Assembly: GCA_024688365.1 (NCBI GenBank) | Contig: JAILEG010000047.1 | Coordinates: 1 to 42,898 of the forward strand | Direction of reading: 5' to 3' | From: Prevotella sp. | Lineage (GTDB): Bacteria > Bacteroidota > Bacteroidia > Bacteroidales > Bacteroidaceae | Length of the DNA stretch: 42,898 bases | Part shown: positions 31,943 through 38,573 of the stretch, piece after piece | How the letters are laid out: every line of letters starts with the position of its first letter | Position numbering within the stretch: the stretch's first letter is position 1 | Notes under the pieces: model-generated | Databases searched by the model: none | The model's input: only the letters and a program-made list of their open reading frames with translations | Told to the model about the DNA's origin: nothing | Translations under genes and position numbers: made by a program

Positions 31943-33058
31943 ATGAAAACAGCAAGAATTATTTTCCCAGCCATCATGGCATGCCTGCTGCTCTCTTCCT
32001 GCATCAAGGATGAGGCACCAAATGCCGAGGCTGACATCACATCGACCGCGCTTGAAGGTAATCTGCTCATACGTGAGCCGGTGATTACAAACAACGAAGT
32101 GCGGTTCTATGTCAACGGATGGAATGATGTCACCCATCTCTCTCCACGCTTCACACTCACCGATGGAGCTACCATCGAGCCGGAAAGTGGGACCGAACGT
32201 GACTTCACACAGCCGCAGACCTACACTGTCACCTCGCAGGACGGACAGTGGAAGAAGACCTACACCGTGTCATTCGTCTCGGATGACGTGGCAACGGAGT
32301 ATCACTTTGAGAATATCAAGTGGTATGAGTACAAGAGCAGCTGGGACAAGGATGCTGAGCCAAAGAAGTACTACCACATCTTCTATGACCAGACCCTTGA
32401 CGGCAAGGACATGGAGTGGGGAAGTGGAAATGCCGGCTACCTGATAACTGCCAGTGATGCGCCTGCCGATACATATCCTACCAGTCAGGCTGAGGACGGC
32501 TATAGGGGGAAATGCGCCAAGCTGACCACTGTCAGCACAGGGGCCTTGGGGGCGTTCATGGAGGCACCCATCGCTGCCGGAAACCTTTTCACCGGAACCT
32601 TTGAGATAAACATTGGCAACATGGCGAAGTCAACTCACTTCGGCCTGCCCTTCCGGAAGATGCCGAAAGAACTGGTCGGATATTATAAGTACAAGGCTGG
32701 TGAAAAGTTCACTGATGCCAAAAACAAGGAGGTCAAGGACCGGAAAGACGACTTTGCACTCTATGCAGTCCTCTATGAGGTGACCGATGCTGTGCCTTAC
32801 CTCGATGGAACCAACTCGCTGACAAGCGGCAACATCATTCTCCTTGCCCAGCTTGATGAGCGGAAGGAGACTGACGAGTGGACCCGCTTCTCTGTTCCAT
32901 TCCGATCGGTTGAAGGGCGGACGGTCGATGCAGGGAAGCTGGCGGCCGGCAAGTATAATCTTGCTATCATCCTCTCGTCCAGTAAGGATGGCGCAACATT
33001 CAGCGGTGCCGTCGGCAGTACGCTCTGGGTTGATGAGCTGCAGCTCTTCTATGAGTAG
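31943..33058 (+). CDS. PCMD-domain surface lipoprotein
   Basis: The 371 aa protein starts with a lipoprotein signal ending LLLSSC (Cys20 acylated). An Ig-like strand region follows (residues 30-120, NEVRFYVNGWNDVTHLSPRFTLTDGATI..., TYTVTSQDGQWKKTYTVSF), then a PCMD domain (putative carbohydrate metabolism domain, PF13201) with a jelly-roll pattern: YHIFYDQTLDGKDMEWGSGNAGYLI and DDFALYAVLYEV...WTRFSVPF, ending LWVDELQLFYE. Members are surface lipoproteins thought to bind glycans. A beta-barrel gene follows, so the pair may form an outer-membrane module. Confidence 0.85.
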   Translation: MKTARIIFPAIMACLLLSSCIKDEAPNAEADITSTALEGNLLIREPVITNNEVRFYVNGWNDVTHLSPRFTLTDGATIEPESGTERDFTQPQTYTVTSQDGQWKKTYTVSFVSDDVATEYHFENIKWYEYKSSWDKDAEPKKYYHIFYDQTLDGKDMEWGSGNAGYLITASDAPADTYPTSQAEDGYRGKCAKLTTVSTGALGAFMEAPIAAGNLFTGTFEINIGNMAKSTHFGLPFRKMPKELVGYYKYKAGEKFTDAKNKEVKDRKDDFALYAVLYEVTDAVPYLDGTNSLTSGNIILLAQLDERKETDEWTRFSVPFRSVEGRTVDAGKLAAGKYNLAIILSSSKDGATFSGAVGSTLWVDELQLFYE

Positions 33059-33353
33059 CAGCCGGATGATTAAAGTCAACAAGCAAGCAAGTCAACGGAC
33101 TGACGGGGACAAGGTGTCAGGGCTACTCTGGTCAGGCGAGCAGATTGACGAGCAGACTTGCAGACAGGCAAGCCGTATGGCTCCACTTCACGCATGGGTG
33201 CCCTCAAATATATCAAACGGCATGGCAGGAAGTCAGTCCTATAGACACTATCCCCTGCCCATTCACATTATAAAATAAACAAGACAACACCCACCACAGC
33301 CGCCAAATTCCCTTTTCTGAGGGGAAAAGCTGAAGGTGGAACATCCAAATATT
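33059..33353. other. Intergenic stretch with degenerate short repeats
   Basis: From about 33071 to 33170, variants of GTCAAC, AAGCAA and GACAAG recur at roughly 7-8 base steps (GTCAACAAGCAAGCAAGTCAAC). This is the inverse-type companion of the ACTTGTAAACTCG run before fabG. There is no open frame with start signals. The beta-barrel gene lacks a nearby TAnnTTTG box, so read-through from the lipoprotein gene is possible. Confidence 0.5.
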
Positions 33354-34127
33354 ATGAAGCAGATTATCATATCCCTCGCAGCCCTTTGCTGTACCGTGAC
33401 AGCTCTTGCACAGACCGACCGTACCGATGCGTTGGTCACGTCAGAACGCAATGGATGGGAGTTTGAGGTGCGTGCCGGGCTGAACATCGGTGGTGCATCG
33501 CCCCTTCCCCTGCCCGTTGAGATACGAAAGATAAACAGTTACAGCCCGAAGCTGAACGGAGCCTTGGAGGGAACAGTGACCAAATGGCTCGGCGAGCGTC
33601 AGCAATGGGGTGTGTCAGCAGGCTTGAAGGTGGAGGAGAAAGGCATGCAGACAGGAGCCACGGTGAAGAACTACAGTATGGAGATTATTGACGAGGGCAG
33701 CCATGTGGCTGGCTACTGGACGGGTTACGTCAAGACTGACTATAATACGACGCTTCTCACCTTGCCCGTCATGGCAAACTATCGGCTAGGCAACCGATGG
33801 AAGGTGCGCGCCGGACTCTTTGGCTCTCTCAAGCTCGATGGTGACTTCTCTGGCTACGTGCGTGACGGATACCTGCGGGAGGGAACACCTGTAGGTGAGA
33901 AAGTGAGCTTCACGGATGGCAAGACCGCCTCATACGATTTTTCCTCCAGCCTGCGTCACTTCCAGTGGGGGGCGCAGATGGGGGCGACATGGCGTGCTTT
34001 CAGCCACTTCACGGTCAATGCTGACCTCACCTGGGCCTTCAACGACATCTTTGAAAGCAGCTTCAAGACGGTCACCTTCAATCTTTACCCCATCTATCTC
34101 AACCTCGGTTTCGGCTATCGGTTCTGA
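33354..34127 (+). CDS. Outer-membrane beta-barrel protein
   Basis: The 257 aa protein has a Sec signal peptide (cleaved after ALAQ, about residue 20) and alternating amphipathic strands: VRAGLNIGGASPLPLP, KLNGALEGTVTKWLGERQQWGVSAGLKVEEKGM, LLTLPVMANYRLGNRWKVRAGLFGSLKLDG. The C-terminus reads YPIYLNLGFGYRF, with the terminal aromatic residue required by the BAM machinery. It fits small Bacteroidota porin-family barrels. Its role is unknown; the PCMD lipoprotein upstream is a plausible partner. Confidence 0.85.
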   Translation: MKQIIISLAALCCTVTALAQTDRTDALVTSERNGWEFEVRAGLNIGGASPLPLPVEIRKINSYSPKLNGALEGTVTKWLGERQQWGVSAGLKVEEKGMQTGATVKNYSMEIIDEGSHVAGYWTGYVKTDYNTTLLTLPVMANYRLGNRWKVRAGLFGSLKLDGDFSGYVRDGYLREGTPVGEKVSFTDGKTASYDFSSSLRHFQWGAQMGATWRAFSHFTVNADLTWAFNDIFESSFKTVTFNLYPIYLNLGFGYRF

Positions 34128-34161
34128 TGCCGCATGCCGTACCCTTCTTCCCTGTCTGTCT

Positions 34162-34635
34162 ATGGAGCTGCATGAGAAATATTTTTCTGAGCTGACCGCA
34201 GCCGAACTCTATGAGCTTCTCCGTATTCGTGCGGAGGTGTTCGTGGTGGAACAGAACTGCGTTTACCAGGACTTGGACTATGACGACCAGCAGTCCGTCC
34301 ACCTATGGCTGACTGTTGCTGGCCGTGTCGTAGCTCTCTGCCGTGTCTGTCCTGCAGGAACCCACATGCACGAGGTGTCCATAGGCCGTGTCGTCACCAC
34401 CGACCGGGGCAAGGGCTATGGCAGGCAGCTCATGTGCAGGGCTATAGAGGCTGCCCGTCATCACTTCGGTGCCCGTCGGATAGACATTGAGGCACAGTGC
34501 TATGCCCGTGGATTCTATGAGCAGGTTGGCTTCCGCCAGGCATCAGACGTGTTCATGCTCGATGGCATCCAACATATCAGAATGACCTGGGAGGAGAGCT
34601 TTTTAGGGGAAACATCTTGCAGGTCATCAGTTTAA
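34162..34635 (+). CDS. ElaA-like GNAT N-acetyltransferase
   Basis: The 157 aa protein matches the ElaA group: the opening YFSELTAAELYELLRIRAEVFVVEQNCVYQDLDYDD is highly typical, and the acetyl-CoA loop is VVTTDRGKGYGRQLM. YGFxEQVGF-like (ARGFYEQVGFRQASD) closes the fold. The acceptor is unknown. It follows the barrel gene by 34 bases, probably on the same mRNA. Its last codons hold the -33 element of the glsB promoter. Confidence 0.92.
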   Translation: MELHEKYFSELTAAELYELLRIRAEVFVVEQNCVYQDLDYDDQQSVHLWLTVAGRVVALCRVCPAGTHMHEVSIGRVVTTDRGKGYGRQLMCRAIEAARHHFGARRIDIEAQCYARGFYEQVGFRQASDVFMLDGIQHIRMTWEESFLGETSCRSSV

Positions 34636-34647
34636 AACGTACATTTG
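34617..34647 (+). promoter_or_regulatory. Promoter of the GlsB-type gene
   Basis: TTG (34617-34619), inside the end of the acetyltransferase gene, then 20 bases, then TACATTTG (34640-34647). Confidence 0.75.
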
Positions 34648-34683
34648 CAGCAGAATACAATACGGTTAAAACTATAAAGCGAT

Positions 34684-34947
34684 ATGTTAGAACACATTGC
34701 AGACTTCACAGCATGGCCTATCCTGACGGGGCTTCTCATAGGATATATAGCCAATCACATCATGAGAGGCGAAGGAAAAGGCTGCTGCATGAACCTCATC
34801 GTAGGCATTGCAGGCAGCTATGCCGGCACATTCATCAGCCACCTGCTGAACATTGAGCTGTTTGGTGTGGGCTATCTCACCAACTTCCTGTTCTGCCTGC
34901 TGGGAGCAGTCTGCGTGTTGTGGATATGGAAGAAAATCTTTGATTAG
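34684..34947 (+). CDS. GlsB/YeaQ/YmgE family membrane protein
   Basis: The 87 aa protein has three transmembrane helices in the family arrangement: a first helix ending GLLIGYIANHIMRGEGKGCCMNLIVGIAGSYAGTFI, then LTNFLFCLLGAVCVLWIWKKI. The G-rich turn after the first helix is diagnostic. Members are called stress-response or transglycosylase-associated proteins, but the biochemical role is unknown. Confidence 0.9.
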   Translation: MLEHIADFTAWPILTGLLIGYIANHIMRGEGKGCCMNLIVGIAGSYAGTFISHLLNIELFGVGYLTNFLFCLLGAVCVLWIWKKIFD

Positions 34948-35002
34948 CCCCAAACACTCCCTGCCGGACCTATAAGTTCCGGCTCCCCAAGCATCTGACA
35001 GC

Positions 35003-35049
35003 TGCGAATTAAGCGAATCCTTGGAAGAGAGGGCTTCGCTTAATCCGCA
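35003..35049. terminator. Convergent terminator between GlsB and the 39 aa gene
   Basis: TGCGAATTAAGCGAA pairs with TTCGCTTAATCCGCA (14 of 15 positions) around a 17-base loop. Confidence 0.6.
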
Positions 35050-35075
35050 AAGTCCGTGGTGCCAGAGTGACAGGC

Positions 35076-35195
35076 TCAGCCTCGTATCATCCCAAAGGGT
35101 TGCTCATTGAGAATATCAAGCTGGCGCTCATCCTCCTGATAGATGTTGTCAAGGTCATACTCATGCTCGTTGTGCATCTTAGGTCTGCGTTTCAT
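35076..35195 (-). CDS. Small polar protein of 39 aa, uncharacterised
   Basis: The frame starts MKRRPKMHNEHEYDLDNIYQ and continues EDERQLDILNEQPFGMIRG. It is basic at the start and acidic in the middle, with no membrane helix; the central part could form a short amphipathic helix suited to binding a partner protein. GGAGGACACAAC precedes the ATG, a clear ribosome-binding site, and a -7 box TATATTTG lies about 90 bases upstream. I recognise no family. It is too short for most gene callers. Confidence 0.55.
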   Translation of the reverse strand: MKRRPKMHNEHEYDLDNIYQEDERQLDILNEQPFGMIRG

Positions 35196-35282
35196 TGTTG
35201 TGTCCTCCATAGGCTCTGCTGCCGCAAGGAGAGCCTTCGATGGTTACGGATTGGGATGGCGGCACATCCCCTGTCTCTGTGG

Positions 35283-35290
35283 CAAATATA
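35283..35290 (-). promoter_or_regulatory. -7 box of the 39 aa gene
   Basis: TATATTTG; predicted leader of about 80 bases. No TTG at the usual spacing. Confidence 0.5.
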
Positions 35291-35493
35291 CTAAAATTCT
35301 TTGAAACCATCTGTCAAGAAGTCGGAAAAAACTTGCTGTCTCCAGCAGATAAAATACCGCTGAAGCTGCTGTCCGGTCCTTTTTCCTCCCGTTATTATCC
35401 CCTTTCTTCTGTTTCACCCTCACATAATAAATAAGGTGTAACCCCGTTATGGAAGAAAGAGAAGTGACCAATCAGAACCTAAAATACCAACGC

Positions 35494-37725
35494 ATGAAAA
35501 AGAAGATTACTACTTTGCTGGCACTCTGTGCCTGCCTGTCAATCTCGGCTGGCAGCCAGCAGGGCACATTGCCACCCCCATCCCAAGTCACATCGCCTGC
35601 CAATGGGCAACTCACCCCTCATGAACGCCTTGCCCAAATGGAGGCAAAGGCGAGGGAACTTATTGGCAAGATGACCGTTCAGGAGAAAATATCACAGCTG
35701 ATGAATGAGGCTGCCGGCATCCCACGGTTGGGCATCAAGCCCTACAACTGGTGGAACGAGGCACTCCACGGCGTGGGACGTGACGGCAGGGCAACAGTTT
35801 TCCCGCAGCCTATCTGCACGGCATCATCCTTCGACCCACAGCTGATACATGACATCGGCGAGGCTATCTCGACCGAGGGACGGGCGAAATATCTTGTTGC
35901 ACAGCGGCTGGAGAACTACTCCATCTATGCCGGGCTGACCTTCTGGTCGCCTAACATCAACATCTTCCGTGACCCCCGCTGGGGCCGTGGCATGGAGACT
36001 TACGGCGAAGATCCTTTCCTCACAGGCACGATGGGCACGGCTTTCGTCCGTGGCATGCAGGGAGATGACCCTGTCTATGAGCGCGTGGCAAGCTGTGCGA
36101 AGCACCTGGCCGTACACTCCGGACCGGAGTCAACCCGCCACAGTGCTGACATCCATCCGCTGCGCCGTGACCTCTTTGAGACTTACCTGCCAGCTTTCCG
36201 CATGCTCGTCCAGGAAGGAAAGGTGGAGGCCGTGATGAGTGCCTACAACTCGGTCTATGGCGAGAGCTGCTCGGGCAGCAGATTCCTGCTCACCGATGTG
36301 CTGCGCAACCAGTGGAAGTTCGGCGGACACATCGTGTCTGACTGCGGTGCCGTGGCCGACATCTACCAGGGACATGCCATTGCCAAGACACCGGCCGAGG
36401 CTGCTGCCATCGCCCTCAAGGCTGGATTGAACCTGGAGTGCGGCACCACGTTTACAGCCTTGCAGGAGGCTTATGACAAAGGGATGGTGACCGATGCCGA
36501 CCTCGACCGTGCCCTTCAGCCGCTGCTGATGACCCGGCTGCGTCTCGGAATCCTTGAGCCTGATGCCGACTGCCCCTACAATAACATCCCTGAGAGCGTC
36601 ATCTGTAGCCCGCAGCATCGCAGCCTTGCCCGCCGTGCAGCCCTGGAGGGCATGGTGTTGCTCAAGAACGACAGCCTGCTGCCGCTCAGCAAGGACATCC
36701 GCACGCTGTACCTACTCGGTCCGGCGGCAACCGACACCTATTACCTCATGGGCAACTACTATGGACTGTCAGACCATTACAGCTCTTATCTGCAGGGTAT
36801 CATCGGCAAGGTGTCAAACGGAACAAGTGTCAACTATAAGCCTGCTTTCAATGCCAGCTATCCGAACCGCAATGACATGGACTGGAGTACGGGTGAGGCT
36901 ATGGCTGCCGATGTGGTCGTGGCATTCCTCGGAATCAACTCCAACCTTGAGGGCGAGGAGGGTGAGGCCATCGAGAGCGGCACCCGTGGTGACCGGGTGG
37001 GCCTCTCGCTGCCCGAATCGCAGATGGCTTACTTCCGCAAGCTGGCCAAGGCTCGTGCCTATCGTCCCAACTGTAAGCTCGTCACGGTGGTATGTGGTGG
37101 AAGTCCCGTTGACCTGAGCGAGATTGCCGCTGGCTCGGATGCTGTCGTCATGGCATGGTACACGGGGCAGGAAGGTGGCGATGCCCTTGCCGACCTCCTC
37201 TTCGGCGATGCCTCGTTCAGCGGACGATTGCCGATAACCTTCCCGAAATCAGTGGATAAGCTCCCGCCGTTTGACGACTATTCCATGCAGGGGCGCACCT
37301 ATAAGTACATGACTGACAACATTGACTATCCCTTCGGCTATGGTCTTACTTACGGTAAGATAAGCTACTCTGCCGCCACCGCCACTTATGCCAAGAGCGG
37401 TCTGAGGGTGACGGCACAGGTAAGCAATGCTGCGGCGAAGCCTGTTGACGAGACCGTGCAGGTATATCTCTCCACACCAGGGGCCGGACTTACCTCACCG
37501 CTCTCATCGCTTGTAGCCTTCCGTAGGGTGCGCCTGGAGGGAGGCGAGACCCAGACCGTCAGCTTCGACATCGCACCTGAGCGGCTGCTCACCGTTCAGA
37601 CTGATGGAACCTCCCGACTTCTCCGGGGCGAATACACCGTAACCGTTGGCGGTGCCGCCCCATCGAAGCGCACGGCAGAGTTAGGTGTCAGCACCGTCCA
37701 GGCCCATTTTGCCGTCAGGCGATAG
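35494..37725 (+). CDS. GH3 family glycosidase, beta-xylosidase type
   Basis: The 743 aa protein has a signal peptide (cleavage near ISAGS), the GH3 N-terminal TIM barrel, the alpha/beta sandwich domain and a C-terminal fibronectin-III domain (about 640-740). The catalytic nucleophile is Asp283 in GHIVSDCGAV. The N-terminal motif YNWWNEALHGVGR and SPNINIFRDPRWGRGMETYGEDP are typical of xylan 1,4-beta-xylosidases and alpha-arabinofuranosidases of plant and Prevotella type. It would release xylose or arabinose from xylo-oligosaccharides in the periplasm. It lacks the PA14 insert of some Prevotella xylosidases. I used the ATG at 35494, where the signal peptide begins. No TAnnTTTG box is evident in the 200 bases upstream. 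Confidence 0.92.
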   Translation: MKKKITTLLALCACLSISAGSQQGTLPPPSQVTSPANGQLTPHERLAQMEAKARELIGKMTVQEKISQLMNEAAGIPRLGIKPYNWWNEALHGVGRDGRATVFPQPICTASSFDPQLIHDIGEAISTEGRAKYLVAQRLENYSIYAGLTFWSPNINIFRDPRWGRGMETYGEDPFLTGTMGTAFVRGMQGDDPVYERVASCAKHLAVHSGPESTRHSADIHPLRRDLFETYLPAFRMLVQEGKVEAVMSAYNSVYGESCSGSRFLLTDVLRNQWKFGGHIVSDCGAVADIYQGHAIAKTPAEAAAIALKAGLNLECGTTFTALQEAYDKGMVTDADLDRALQPLLMTRLRLGILEPDADCPYNNIPESVICSPQHRSLARRAALEGMVLLKNDSLLPLSKDIRTLYLLGPAATDTYYLMGNYYGLSDHYSSYLQGIIGKVSNGTSVNYKPAFNASYPNRNDMDWSTGEAMAADVVVAFLGINSNLEGEEGEAIESGTRGDRVGLSLPESQMAYFRKLAKARAYRPNCKLVTVVCGGSPVDLSEIAAGSDAVVMAWYTGQEGGDALADLLFGDASFSGRLPITFPKSVDKLPPFDDYSMQGRTYKYMTDNIDYPFGYGLTYGKISYSAATATYAKSGLRVTAQVSNAAAKPVDETVQVYLSTPGAGLTSPLSSLVAFRRVRLEGGETQTVSFDIAPERLLTVQTDGTSRLLRGEYTVTVGGAAPSKRTAELGVSTVQAHFAVRR

Positions 37726-37737
37726 GCACATGAAAAA

Positions 37738-37773
37738 GCCTGTATCTGCCCCGATTGTTTGGCAGATACAGGC
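37738..37773 (+). terminator. Terminator of the GH3 gene, interleaved with the next promoter
   Basis: GCCTGTATCTGCC and GGCAGATACAGGC, a perfect 13-base stem with a 10-base loop. The last bases of the loop and the first base of the second arm form the -33 TTG of the next gene. Confidence 0.85.
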
Positions 37774-37789
37774 AAAAGCCGTATTTTTG
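37759..37789 (+). promoter_or_regulatory. Promoter of the 81 aa gene
   Basis: TTG (37759-37761), 20 bases, TATTTTTG (37782-37789). It overlaps the GH3 terminator. Confidence 0.7.
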
Positions 37790-37808
37790 CAGGCAAAAAG
37801 GAAAATTC

Positions 37809-38054
37809 ATGATAACGAAAGACAGCATTGAGGCAGCCTACTGCTTCTTCCATCAGAAATATCAGGTCTATGCCTTCTCCAACAGTGGGCGGCAGAAGGA
37901 CGACATAGAATATGCCATCAGCTCCTATGTTGAGTCGATGAGCCCAGAGCTTTATGCCCTTCTCGCAGCTGGCAATTCCGGATTCCTGCTGACCCATTCC
38001 TCCTTCGCAGCCGACATGCGGCAGGCCATCGGCCAGTTGGAGAAGCTGATGTAG
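37809..38054 (+). CDS. Conserved small unknown protein
   Basis: The 81 aa protein starts MITKDSIEAAYCFFHQKYQV and continues with a helical pattern (DDIEYAISSYVESMSPELYALLA, SSFAADMRQAIGQLEKL). From memory, similar short proteins beginning MITKD..EAYCFFHQK occur across Bacteroidales without assigned function. It is soluble, with no signal. The ATG at 37809 is chosen because the upstream frame crosses the promoter. Confidence 0.75.
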   Translation: MITKDSIEAAYCFFHQKYQVYAFSNSGRQKDDIEYAISSYVESMSPELYALLAAGNSGFLLTHSSFAADMRQAIGQLEKLM

Positions 38055-38184
38055 CCGGGGCAGCAGCATACAGCCACGCATGCGCCATGCCTGCAACCGT
38101 GAAAAGCATGGAGGAGATGAAGCCATGTTTAAGATTGATTTACAATTATATAGATATATTCTGTCATGAGACAGTCGAAATAGT

Positions 38185-38215
38185 TTGCCCGTCTACACTT
38201 TAATTCGTATCTTTG
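38185..38215 (+). promoter_or_regulatory. Promoter of the thioredoxin-sulfur operon
   Basis: TTG (38185-38187), 20 bases, TATCTTTG (38208-38215); leader of about 29 bases. Confidence 0.75.
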
Positions 38216-38250
38216 TGACTTCAAGCACAATTAACAGAAAAAACAAAGAT

Positions 38251-38547
38251 ATGGAGAGCTTTTCAGATATTATAAAGAGCAACCGGCTGACGCTGGTCGA
38301 TTTTTTCGCAACCTGGTGCGGTCCGTGCAAGATGATGCATCCTGTACTGGAGCAAATAAAGAAAGAGCTTGGCGACACCATCCGCATCATCAAGGTCGAT
38401 GTCGACAGGAACCAGCCTCTTTCCATGCAGTACCGTATACAGTCGGTTCCCACACTGATCCTGTTCAAGAGCGGTGATGTGAAATGGCGGCAGAGCGGTG
38501 CCATGACAGCAGATGCGCTTAAGAAGACTATCGCACAATATCAATAA
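38251..38547 (+). CDS. Thioredoxin
   Basis: The 98 aa protein is a single thioredoxin fold with the active site WCGPCK (Cys23, Cys26), the buried Asp (LVDFFATWC), and cis-Pro in SVPTLILFKSGD. It is slightly shorter than E. coli Trx at the N-terminus. It is first in an operon with the CoA-disulfide reductase/rhodanese/TusA/DsrE fusion (26-base gap), suggesting that it reduces persulfides or disulfides formed by that protein. A general cytosolic reductant role is also possible. Confidence 0.93.
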   Translation: MESFSDIIKSNRLTLVDFFATWCGPCKMMHPVLEQIKKELGDTIRIIKVDVDRNQPLSMQYRIQSVPTLILFKSGDVKWRQSGAMTADALKKTIAQYQ

Positions 38548-38573
38548 CCCCCAACCCATAAAATTCAAGAACT

